DNA of 33,231 nucleotides from NCBI GenBank assembly GCA_017439965.1, contig JAFSID010000051.1, positions 1 to 33,231 of the forward strand. Reading direction: 5' to 3'. Position numbers and translations under genes: made by a program. The notes beneath the pieces were generated by a model that saw nothing but the letters and a program-made list of their open reading frames with translations, ran no database searches and was not told the origin of the DNA. How positions within the stretch are numbered: the stretch's first letter is position 1; the number at the start of each line of letters is the position of its first letter. Below are positions 23,343 to 31,500 of this stretch, one piece after another. The stretch comes from Clostridia bacterium (GTDB taxonomy: Bacteria > Bacillota > Clostridia > Oscillospirales > SIG627).

Positions 23343-23356
23343 AAGTAAAAGTTCTA
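23332..23356. repeat. Right inverted repeat / recombination site
   Basis: 25 bases starting GTATCGTTTAG, the exact reverse complement of 21958-21982. The core site reads CGTTTAGAA (23336-23344), spacer GTAAAAG (23345-23351), TTCTAAACG (23352-23360), a perfect 9-base dyad. The recombinase TAG stop is at 23340-23342. In RNA the dyad would form a 9-bp hairpin in the leader of the pilus operon. Confidence 0.9.
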
Positions 23357-23384
23357 AACGGTATATTTAAAGAGGTATTTGATT

Positions 23385-23456
23385 ATGAAAATTAAACTTG
23401 CAATACTTGAAAAGACGTGGCGTATCTCAATAAAATCGTGTCTGTGTTCAGTGTAA
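23385..23456 (+). pseudogene. Displaced 5' end of the CpaE-like gene (apparent -1 frameshift)
   Basis: The ATG at 23385 is preceded by AAAGAGG at 9 bases, a good ribosome binding site. It encodes MKIKLAILEK, the typical first strand of a receiver-like domain, and then leaves frame to a TAA at 23454-23456. The CpaE-like frame continues in the -1 register: re-reading the G at 23414 gives GAC-GTG-GCG, that is D-V-A-Y-L-N-K. One missing G in the AAAAG-ACG stretch at about 23411-23416 explains both frames. Confidence 0.7.
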
Positions 23457-24448
23457 AATATGCTGATAAGTTTGAAATTTATTCCTTTACAGATCCCGAG
23501 GTTGCCTTGGCAAGTCTTGATGATGCCAGAATTGACGTTCTTATTTCAAACGATGCGTTTGAAATAGACGTCAGAGCCTTGCCCAAGCGTTGTGGATTTG
23601 CATATCTCGTTGATTCCGCTGATATAAATCTCGAAAATGACCAAAGGGCTATTTGTAAATTCCAGAAGGCAGACCTTATATACAGACAGATTCTCAGCGT
23701 ATATTCCGAAAAGGCGGGAAGTATTTCCGGCTTGAAATTCGGTGAGGACAGCACGAAAATAATAATATTCAACTCTGTAAGCGGTGGTACCGGTGCGTCA
23801 AGCATGGCTGCTGCGGCTTCTATATACTTTGCTTCAAAGAACCAAAAAACGCTTTATCTTAATCTTGAAAAATTCGGCTCGTCGGATTTGTTCTTCTCAG
23901 GTGAAGGGCAGTTCGATATGAGTGACGTTATTTTCGCACTTAAGAGCAAAAAGACTAATTTGCCACTTAAGCTCGAAAGCTCCGTAAAGCAAGATGCGAG
24001 AGGCGTTTATTATTATTCTCAGCCCAAAATCGCTCTTGATATGCTGGAGCTTGGGAACGACGAGATTATTAAGCTTATCTCCGAGCTTAAGCTTACCGGC
24101 TCATATGATTACATAATTATTGATACCGACTTTGCCTTGAACAAGGACAGCATTAAGATTTGCAAGATGGCGTATTCGGTAGTTTGGGTATCCGACGGCT
24201 CGGAAATATCCAACGAAAAAACCTTCAGAGCATACAATGCAGTTTCAACGCTTGAGGCAGATGCAGAGTCGCCTCTCCCCAACAGACTTTGTATCGCTTA
24301 CAACAAATTCAGCAACAAGACCTCAAAGGTGCTTGACGATATCGGAATTAAGAATATCGGCGGCGCTCCGAGATACGAGCACGCAACGACGCAGCAGATT
24401 CTTGAGCAGCTTTGTACGAAGAGCGAAATATTCGATAAGATTATTTAA
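23417..24448 (+). CDS. CpaE/TadZ-like pilus-assembly ATPase (N-terminal receiver-like, C-terminal ParA/MinD-like)
   Basis: CpaE/TadZ proteins place the Tad pilus machine at the cell pole or membrane. From the GTG at 23417 there are 343 residues, but the natural start is probably the ATG at 23385 with a one-base frameshift near 23414. The N-terminal 90 residues are receiver-like (SVFSVKYADKFEIYSFTDPEVAL). KIIIFNSVSGGTGASSMAAA is the deviant Walker A of a MinD/ParA-type domain and lacks the usual Lys, as in some CpaE-like proteins. DYIIIDTDFALNKD matches the Walker B region, and VVWVSDGSEIS follows. The GTG has only a weak ribosome binding site. It is the first gene of the pilus operon, 12 bases before cpaF. 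Confidence 0.8.
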   Translation: MAYLNKIVSVFSVKYADKFEIYSFTDPEVALASLDDARIDVLISNDAFEIDVRALPKRCGFAYLVDSADINLENDQRAICKFQKADLIYRQILSVYSEKAGSISGLKFGEDSTKIIIFNSVSGGTGASSMAAAASIYFASKNQKTLYLNLEKFGSSDLFFSGEGQFDMSDVIFALKSKKTNLPLKLESSVKQDARGVYYYSQPKIALDMLELGNDEIIKLISELKLTGSYDYIIIDTDFALNKDSIKICKMAYSVVWVSDGSEISNEKTFRAYNAVSTLEADAESPLPNRLCIAYNKFSNKTSKVLDDIGIKNIGGAPRYEHATTQQILEQLCTKSEIFDKII

Positions 24449-24460
24449 CGGAGTAGCGAT

Positions 24461-25690
24461 ATGGATTGGGATTTATTTGTATTAGAGGTAAAAAAGTACG
24501 TTACCGAAAATCTTCCGTTGAGTAAGATGGAGGATGACGAGCTTCAGGCTAAGATTGAGGAGATAGTCTCCGAAAAAATAGGCGGAAGATACTGTCCGAT
24601 TGATCAGAAGGTAGCAATAGTCGAGCAGGTATACAGCTCAATAAGAGGCTTCGGCCTTCTCGATTCGATAATCAAGGACGACACCATAACGGAGGTTATG
24701 ATAAACGGTCCCGATAATATTTTTATCGAGCAGAGCGGTCGTTTGTTCAAGCTTGACAAGCAGTTTGAAAGCCAGCGAAAGCTTGAGGACGTAATACAGC
24801 GAATCGTAGGTCTTGCAGGACGAGAGGTAAACCAGGCAAATCCTATATGTGATACAAGACTTCCCGACGGCTCTCGTGTAAACGTTGTTTTGCCTCCGAT
24901 TGCACTTTGCGGTCCTACGCTTACGATACGAAAGTTTTCAAAGACCCCTATGACGATTGAAAGGCTTATAGCGTACGGCTCTATAACTCAGGAGATAGCC
25001 GACGTCTTAGAGCTTTTGGTTAAAGCAAAATACAACATATTTATCGCGGGCGGAACAGGATCGGGTAAAACAACCTTCCTGAACGCACTTTCGAACTATA
25101 TTCCTAAGGACGAGCGTATAATCACGATTGAGGACTCTGCGGAGCTTCAGATTACGGGCGTTGAAAACCTTGTAAGCCTTGAAACGAGAAACGCTAACGC
25201 TTCCGGTGCGGGACAGATAACCATCCGAGACCTTATCAAGTCCTCTCTCCGTATGAGACCTGAGCGAATAGTAGTCGGTGAGGTTCGTGGCGGTGAGGCA
25301 CTTGATATGCTCCAGGCAATGAATACGGGTCACGACGGATCGCTTTCAACGGGTCACGCAAACTCTACCGAGGATATGCTCAGCCGTCTTGAAACAATGG
25401 TGCTTCAGGGTGCTGCGGGACTTCCGCTTGAAGCTATCCGCCAGCAGATAGCCTCTGCGGTAGATATAATCATCCACCTTTCACGTCTGCGTGATAAATC
25501 GAGAAAGACCATGGAGATAACCGAGGTCGTCGGTTATGAAAACGGTCAGATCATTCTCAATCCCCTTTACGTTTTTGAGGAGGATGAGAAGAGTACTCTC
25601 GAAAAGGTTTCGGGTAGCCTTAACAGAACTAAGAATCCGATGATAAATGTCCATAAGCTCAGACTATCGGGCTTTAAAACAGAAATATGA
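24461..25690 (+). CDS. cpaF: Tad pilus secretion ATPase CpaF/TadA
   Basis: CpaF is the hexameric ATPase that powers Tad pilus assembly at the cytoplasmic membrane. The 409-residue protein has an N-terminal domain (VMINGPDNIFIEQSGRLF at about 79-96), a Walker A IAGGTGSGKTTF (residues 195-206), IITIEDSAELQ, and the secretion-ATPase signature RPERIVVGEVRGGEALDML with the Asp/Glu box. GHDGSLSTGHANS supplies the His box. CGGAG lies about 9 bases before the ATG. It follows the CpaE-like gene and precedes tadB with 9-12 base gaps. Confidence 0.96.
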   Translation: MDWDLFVLEVKKYVTENLPLSKMEDDELQAKIEEIVSEKIGGRYCPIDQKVAIVEQVYSSIRGFGLLDSIIKDDTITEVMINGPDNIFIEQSGRLFKLDKQFESQRKLEDVIQRIVGLAGREVNQANPICDTRLPDGSRVNVVLPPIALCGPTLTIRKFSKTPMTIERLIAYGSITQEIADVLELLVKAKYNIFIAGGTGSGKTTFLNALSNYIPKDERIITIEDSAELQITGVENLVSLETRNANASGAGQITIRDLIKSSLRMRPERIVVGEVRGGEALDMLQAMNTGHDGSLSTGHANSTEDMLSRLETMVLQGAAGLPLEAIRQQIASAVDIIIHLSRLRDKSRKTMEITEVVGYENGQIILNPLYVFEEDEKSTLEKVSGSLNRTKNPMINVHKLRLSGFKTEI

Positions 25691-25699
25691 GGTGTTGAT

Positions 25700-26560
25700 A
25701 TGGCTTTGTTTAAAAAAGAAAAAAAGGTGCTTGAGCCTCAGTATTATACTTCCGCTACGAATATTCCTACATATAATTATAGGGTTTATTATATGACAAC
25801 AATTGAAAAGGTCGGGTATTTTTTACTGGCGTTTGTTGTCGGTGCCTTGGTGGGCTATTTGTTTTACGGCGGAATCGGTAAAAACGAATTCGGTCAGCCT
25901 ACGGCACTTACCTGGATATTGAACATTACGATTTCCACAATTGTGGGTATAGTTGCAGGACTTTTGTTCGTTCCTATGAGACGTAAGGCTATTATTGACA
26001 AAAAGAGGATATCACTTAACCGTCAGTTCAGAGATATGCTTGAGGCGTTCAATACGTCTCTCGGTGCAGGAAAAAACGTAAACGATTCGTTCTTTTCCGT
26101 TTATGAGGACCTTAAGATACAGTATCCCGAGGATGCCTTTATATTAAAGGAGCTTGAGGTAGTTATTTCGGCTATTCATAACAACGTTGCCATTGAAACG
26201 GTTCTTGACGATTTGGGAGACAGAAGCGGTAACGATGATATAAAGAGCTTTGCAAACGTATTCAAAATCTGTTATCACAAGGGCGGTAATATCAAGGACG
26301 TTATCAGAAACACCCGTGAGATTCTCAGCGATAAAATGGAAATATCCGAGGATATCGAGACTCTTGTAACCTCAAACAAGCTTGAGCAGAACATAATGAC
26401 GGTTATGCCCGTTGCGTTGATTGGACTTATAAAGATGACGAGCCCCGATTTTGCGGCGAACTTCGTTTCTCCTGCGGGAATACTTTCCACAACGATTGGT
26501 ATTGTAATATTTATAGTGGCTTACTTTATCGGTAAAGCCGTGCTTGATATTAAAATGTAA
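25700..26560 (+). CDS. tadB: Tad pilus platform protein TadB (T2SSF)
   Basis: An inner-membrane platform protein of the type II secretion F family, 286 residues. Two membrane segments lie at about residues 36-58 and 70-92. The T2SSF cytoplasmic domain follows (QFRDMLEAFNTSLGAGKNVNDSFF; then HKGGNIKDVIRNT). Two further hydrophobic segments lie near residues 230-280. TadB works with TadC and the CpaF ATPase to assemble the pilus. GAGGT lies about 8 bases before the ATG. The distinction between TadB and TadC rests on gene order. Confidence 0.9.
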   Translation: MALFKKEKKVLEPQYYTSATNIPTYNYRVYYMTTIEKVGYFLLAFVVGALVGYLFYGGIGKNEFGQPTALTWILNITISTIVGIVAGLLFVPMRRKAIIDKKRISLNRQFRDMLEAFNTSLGAGKNVNDSFFSVYEDLKIQYPEDAFILKELEVVISAIHNNVAIETVLDDLGDRSGNDDIKSFANVFKICYHKGGNIKDVIRNTREILSDKMEISEDIETLVTSNKLEQNIMTVMPVALIGLIKMTSPDFAANFVSPAGILSTTIGIVIFIVAYFIGKAVLDIKM

Positions 26561-26572
26561 GGAGGCTTTCAA

Positions 26573-27448
26573 ATGTTAGGCTTGGATATGTTGGATTATG
26601 CAATAATAGCTTTGGGAGCTATATCCTTTGTTGTATGGTTACTGTTTCACCTTAAGGGCTTAAAGTACAGCTCGATGTTTGAGCCTCTTGACGACAAGGA
26701 ATATCCCTTAAAGGATATTTACGGCTTGGGATATGCAATTCTCGAAACTATTAAGTATAAGTATAAAAGCAAGGGCGACAGAAAGCTTCGCCAGGAGCTT
26801 GAAATCATTTACGGAAATAAGTACAGTGAGTACTATCTGAGAGTAATACATTCTCAGCAGATTGCAATGGCGTTTACCGTGTTTGTGTTTGGTCTCGCTT
26901 TTTATGGGTTGGCCGATGACCCTGTTGCACTTCTTCTCGGAGTTATGTTTGCGGCACTCGCTTATTACTATTTCGGAACAGTTACGTCAAAGAAGATACT
27001 TAAGCGCTCAGACGAACTGCTTGGAGATTTTTCCGAGGTTGTATCAAAGCTTGCTCTTCTTACCAATGCAGGTATGATTTTGAGAGAGGCTTGGTATGAG
27101 GTCGCATACGGCGGAGAAGGCGTAATATATACCGAAATGCAAATTGCTTACGAGGAAATGAACAACGGAGTAGCTGAGATAGATGCAGTTTATAATTTTG
27201 GTACCCGCTGTATGATTCCTGAAATAAAGAAGTTTACCTCGACAATAGTACAGGGTATGACCAAGGGTAGCAGTGAGCTTGTCGATATGCTCCAGCAACA
27301 GAGCAAGGAGGTTTGGCAGCTCAAGAAGCAGCTTGTACGCCGTGCAGGTGAAAAGGCTGCAAGCAAGCTGTTAATTCCTATATGTATAATGTTTGTCGGT
27401 ATACTTATCGTTATTATCGTTCCTATTTTTGCAAATATAGGAGTTTAA
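26573..27448 (+). CDS. tadC: Tad pilus platform protein TadC (T2SSF)
   Basis: The second T2SSF-family platform protein, 291 residues. Hydrophobic segments lie at about residues 7-26, 97-115, 118-137 and 268-289. The central cytoplasmic domain has KRSDELLGDFSEVVSKLALLTNAGM and MTKGSSELVDMLQQQSKEVW. AAGGAGG is 8 bases before the ATG, 12 bases after tadB. The pairing with tadB downstream of cpaF is the standard Tad arrangement. Confidence 0.9.
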   Translation: MLGLDMLDYAIIALGAISFVVWLLFHLKGLKYSSMFEPLDDKEYPLKDIYGLGYAILETIKYKYKSKGDRKLRQELEIIYGNKYSEYYLRVIHSQQIAMAFTVFVFGLAFYGLADDPVALLLGVMFAALAYYYFGTVTSKKILKRSDELLGDFSEVVSKLALLTNAGMILREAWYEVAYGGEGVIYTEMQIAYEEMNNGVAEIDAVYNFGTRCMIPEIKKFTSTIVQGMTKGSSELVDMLQQQSKEVWQLKKQLVRRAGEKAASKLLIPICIMFVGILIVIIVPIFANIGV

Positions 27449-27501
27449 TTTCGGCTAATATTTTTTATATAGCAATTTAAAAAGAAAGGAGGATAAATGT
27501 A

Positions 27502-27717
27502 ATGCAGAATTTAAGACTTATGGGCTTTATCGTGAAATCTAAGATTCAGAAATTCTTTTCCGAGGAAAAGGGTGCTGTTGATATCGTAGCAATAATAATA
27601 CTTATCGGCATTGCGATTGCTTTAGCACTTCTTTTCAAAGATAAGATTGTTGGAATCGTTAATGGATTGCTCAAAGATTTGCCCGATACCAAAGACATCT
27701 ACAACGTGGGTGAGTAA
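27502..27717 (+). CDS. Flp1-like type IVb pilin (probable major pilin)
   Basis: A 71-residue protein with the layout of a Flp-type pilin. A basic/polar leader ends in FFSEEKG, then comes AVDIVAIIILIGIAIALALLF, one hydrophobic segment, then a short polar tail. It fits the Flp1-like class common in Clostridia. Processing would fall after the Gly of EEKG by analogy with prepilins; the acidic residue expected near +5 is replaced by Asp at +3. An AAAGGAGG lies 9 bases before the ATG, the best ribosome binding site of the operon. A 13-base hairpin follows the stop. Both suit a highly expressed structural subunit (inference). Confidence 0.85.
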   Translation: MQNLRLMGFIVKSKIQKFFSEEKGAVDIVAIIILIGIAIALALLFKDKIVGIVNGLLKDLPDTKDIYNVGE

Positions 27718-27727
27718 TAGTCGCTTT

Positions 27728-27770
27728 TCGATAAGGGAGCGTTTGTTAAGACGTAATGCTCCCTTATCGA
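27728..27770 (+). promoter_or_regulatory. Stem-loop between the pilin gene and the TadE-like gene
   Basis: TCGATAAGGGAGC (27728-27740) pairs perfectly with 27758-27770 around a 17-base loop. No T run follows directly, so it is a poor intrinsic terminator. A 3' hairpin that protects or processes the pilin mRNA, or partial termination, would be consistent with its position. Confidence 0.6.
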
Positions 27771-27822
27771 TCTTGCGAACTCAAAAATAATTTGTTTGAT
27801 TTTACCTGAAAGGATAATAAAA

Positions 27823-28485
27823 ATGATAGATTTTTTTGAAAAAACCAAAAGCGAAAGGGCCGCTGTTACGATAGTGGAATCGGCTATCGTTTTTCCTGTT
27901 ATGTTTATTATCCTGCTTTTTCTTATGTATATGGGAAATGCTTATTACGTAAAGGCGCAGGTTGATGCAATAGTTGTTGAAAATGCCATAGCGGGCGCAA
28001 ACTACTGTGCAGACCCTATACTTGAGAGCATTAAGAGAAACGGCGGTGCAGTTCCTTCGGTTAAGAAGCTTGAGGTTGAGCCGTACAGATATTTTATCGG
28101 CGGTATGGACGACGTGGAGGATTATATCGCTGACAGAGTGAAAAAACAGATAGACTCGTCCACTATATCTATTTTGGGCGAGATGTCTCCTGATTTGAAA
28201 ACGAGTAAGTCAAATATTGCAAAGTTTAATAATTATATACTTTATTCTACCTTTTCCGTTAACGTAAAATACGATATCACCTTCCCGATAAGACTTTTGG
28301 GAAGTAAAGAGCCAACAGTGATGAGAGTAAACTCATATGCCGAGATAGCCGTTAGTGACACCTCTGAGTTTATCCGTAACACTGATATGGTAATAGATTA
28401 TTTCGGCGATTCTAAGGCGGGAACGACCATCAAGGGCGCATTCGATAAAATAAATGAAGTTTTGCAAACGTTCGCATCAAAATAA
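27823..28485 (+). CDS. TadE-like pseudopilin
   Basis: A 220-residue protein of the TadE type. The leader MIDFFEKTKSERAAVTIVESAIVFPVMF holds the membrane segment with a Glu at about residue 19, as in TadE pseudopilins. A beta-rich extracellular domain of some 180 residues follows. The frame is open to 27796, but the ATG at 27823 with AAAGGA upstream gives the normal short leader and is preferred. It is followed after 15 bases by a very large relative with the same leader type. It is thought to be a minor pilus component or assembly factor. Confidence 0.85.
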   Translation: MIDFFEKTKSERAAVTIVESAIVFPVMFIILLFLMYMGNAYYVKAQVDAIVVENAIAGANYCADPILESIKRNGGAVPSVKKLEVEPYRYFIGGMDDVEDYIADRVKKQIDSSTISILGEMSPDLKTSKSNIAKFNNYILYSTFSVNVKYDITFPIRLLGSKEPTVMRVNSYAEIAVSDTSEFIRNTDMVIDYFGDSKAGTTIKGAFDKINEVLQTFASK

Positions 28486-28500
28486 AAAGGAGGATGTAAA

Positions 28501-31500
28501 ATGAGATTTTTTGAAAAGACCAAGGGCGCAATCTCTATATTTTTGGCAATTCTGCTTCTTCCTATGATGACTCTTGCTGCGGCGTTTGTTGATGCAGGCA
28601 AGGTTAAGCTTGCCAAGGGAATGGCAGAGTCGGCGGGAGACCTTGCCCTGAATACCGCACTTACAAATTATGACAGCGACCTTAAGGAGCTTTACGGTCT
28701 TATGGCAACCGCGCAGAGTACCGATGACCTGTTTAACAAGTTGCCAGATTATTTTATGACATCAATTACCTCCTCCGGTGTGAGCGAGGAGGATGCCTTG
28801 ACCTACGTTGAGCAGATTATGGCACAGCTCGGATTGGTTTCCGAAAGCAATGACGTATCCGATATTATGAATATGGAGGTTGCGGATTTTGCCGTTAAGA
28901 AGCTGAGCAATGCAAATCTTGCCAACCCCACTCTTATAAAGAAGCAGATTGTTGACTTTATGAAGTACAGATCTCCCATCAATACGGGTCTCAGCTTCAT
29001 TTCTTCACTTAAAAGCTTTACGACCTTAAAGCAACAAACCAAGCTTATTGAGAAAAAGCAGGATTATTACGAGGCTCAGCAGACCGTAATGGAGGATTTG
29101 CAGAAGGCTTGGTCCTTTGTTAAGGCGTATAACAATACTGAAGTTGCACTGAATCCGAATTATGTACAGACTGTTTCGGATAATATTGAAATAATTAAAA
29201 ATGGAGGCAAAATTGGTAATTGGGATTATTATGGCTATACAAATAACAACAATACCAATAATACCAATAATGAGTACGTAAGACCTAAAGGATATGCCTA
29301 TTTATTTATATGGGATATATATGACGTGTATGTGGATTTTTCTACTACACAAAACATTCAATATGAATACAGATTAGGAAGCAAAGATCTTCTATATAAC
29401 GTTCCCGCGGAAGGAAGGGCTAAAAATAAAGTAGAGGAGCGTGATTATCCTACTATTTATTTGAGTGAGAGTGATAGACAATATACATTTGAAGATTACT
29501 GTGGTATGTACTACAACAAAGAAAAGGGGTACGAGAATCTTCCGACTGTTGAGGATTTTAAAACTTTGTTATCCAATTTCTTTGCTGAGGTAACTGCAAT
29601 TAATAATCTTACGAGTATAATAGCCCAAAAAACTGACACTGATGACAACGACTATGAGTTGCGATATTTCGTTAATGCAATGCGTGGCACAGAAGGCGTT
29701 GATGATTATTCCAGACACATATATAATATGTACAATTATTATCAGAGGATTAAGGCGGCTAGTATATGGGTAGAACAATATGATTATGAAAAGCCTGAGC
29801 CTCAAGAGTCAACACAGGACGAAGAAGAAACTGACGGAGATGAAGTACAGGAAAAAAGTATATCTTCCAAGGATATATTGAACACTATTATTGAACTTAA
29901 TTCAAATAGTCATCAAACGGGCAAATTAGGAATATCTAAATGGCTCGCTAATGCAGAAAAAGAGTTCAATAAGATAATGACCAATCTTGAGGTTGTTCAG
30001 AGCTTTGCTGAGATAGACTCCTCGGAAAAAGCGTATACGACGCATAAAGAATCAGTTAACATAATACAGGTAGAGCTGATTCATGCAGCAGACGAGATTT
30101 TGGCTTACGAAAACGAGCTAAAAAAGGCTAAGACGGCACTTGAAAAGGCAATAGAGTATTTAAATGCTGCTAAAGGCAAGCTTAACGGAACTGTGGCAAC
30201 TGCTAAAAGCGAATGGAATACCGCGGCTAATAATTCGGCTATACAGGATACAAGCCTTGCCAAGCAGGACAAGGCGGAGATAGACCAGCTTGACAAGTAT
30301 TTGAACGTTGACAATATAGATAAGCTTATTACGCGTCTTACAAACGTTAAGAATGATATAGACGCTGTAATAACCGAAATGAGAAAGTACACATTCTGCG
30401 GTAAATATTACGGTGAGTTAAAAAGCACTGATGATATGATTAAGGCTTTTGAATCTACCGGTAAGAAATCCGACTTTTTTAACTTAACTGCTAAAAAGTC
30501 TGATTTGAGAAGCTTTGTAGGTGGATTAATAGCGACTCACAGTAGCTCCGGAAAAATTACTTGGCCAAAAGAAAACGGTCATGAGCCTAACCTTAATTTG
30601 AGTAAGACCACACTCTATTCGTATCTTTCATCAAAATTTGCAAATGTCGGCGCTGCTGAGATGAATGAAGGTTCACCAACACCCTCGACCGATACGGGCG
30701 AGGATACCGAAAACGGAAAAACTCTGTACAAGAAGATCAAGAGTACATCCGAGACGGAAGCCAGCTCATTGAAAAAGGGCAACGAAGATGAGAATAGCGA
30801 TAAAAAGGACGAGGATAAGGAGAAACTTATCGAATTTAAGGATTTGCCTAACATGCCTTCGAAGAATACCGTAGTTGGAGGCGGTAAGGAATTTGAAGTA
30901 AATGAAACAATTGACACCTCGGCCGATAGCGGTATTTCTTCAGCCTCCTCGTCACTTGACAGTATGTTTGGTGATGACTTCCTGGGTAAGCTGGGAGATC
31001 TCGGAACGGATATAAGAGACGCCCTGTACGTTTCCGATTACGTTATGAGTATGTTCAGCTATGATACAATCGAGAAGGAATATAAGGAGGACAATAAGGG
31101 TAAGTTAGGTGAAAATCACGAAATAGAGGACGGTGACCTTCAGACTCTTACAAAATGTAATATAAATACGAAAAACAATTACGCTTATCGCAACGAGGTA
31201 GAATATATAATCTACGGAGGCACATATGCGGGCAACAGCGCTAAGGCGTATGCTTCTATTTTCGGAATACGCTTTGGCTTTAACGTCGTTTACGCCTTTG
31301 CTACCTCTGAGATCCGTGACAGTGCTCTCGCTATTGCAACGCCGATTTCGGCGGCAACTCTCGGAATTATACCCGTGCCTCTTATTCAGGCGGTTATAAT
31401 CATAGGTATTGCCTGCTGTGAATCGGGAATAGATATTGCCGAGCTTGCTAACGGCAAAAAAATACCTCTCTATAAAAATTCAAAAACTTGGAACTGTTCA

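Larger units (their letters stand above)
21958..23356. mobile_element. Putative invertible DNA segment (1399 bp) carrying its own tyrosine recombinase
   Basis: Perfect 25-bp inverted repeats bound a segment with one gene, a tyrosine recombinase, and a consensus promoter facing left. Each repeat holds a core site: 9-base inverted arms around a 7-base spacer. The left spacer (21963-21969, CTTTTAC) and right spacer (23345-23351, GTAAAAG) are reverse complements, so strand exchange would invert the segment, not excise it. The recombinase stop codon lies inside the right repeat, so its frame stays intact in either orientation. The Tad pilus operon begins 28 bp to the right. Inversion itself is inferred. 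Confidence 0.75.

Noticed and set aside
21958..23356. Prophage or integrative element with attL and attR
   Set aside because: Repeats are inverted, not direct, the spacers are reverse complements, and no replication, structural or conjugation genes are present. Inversion fits better.
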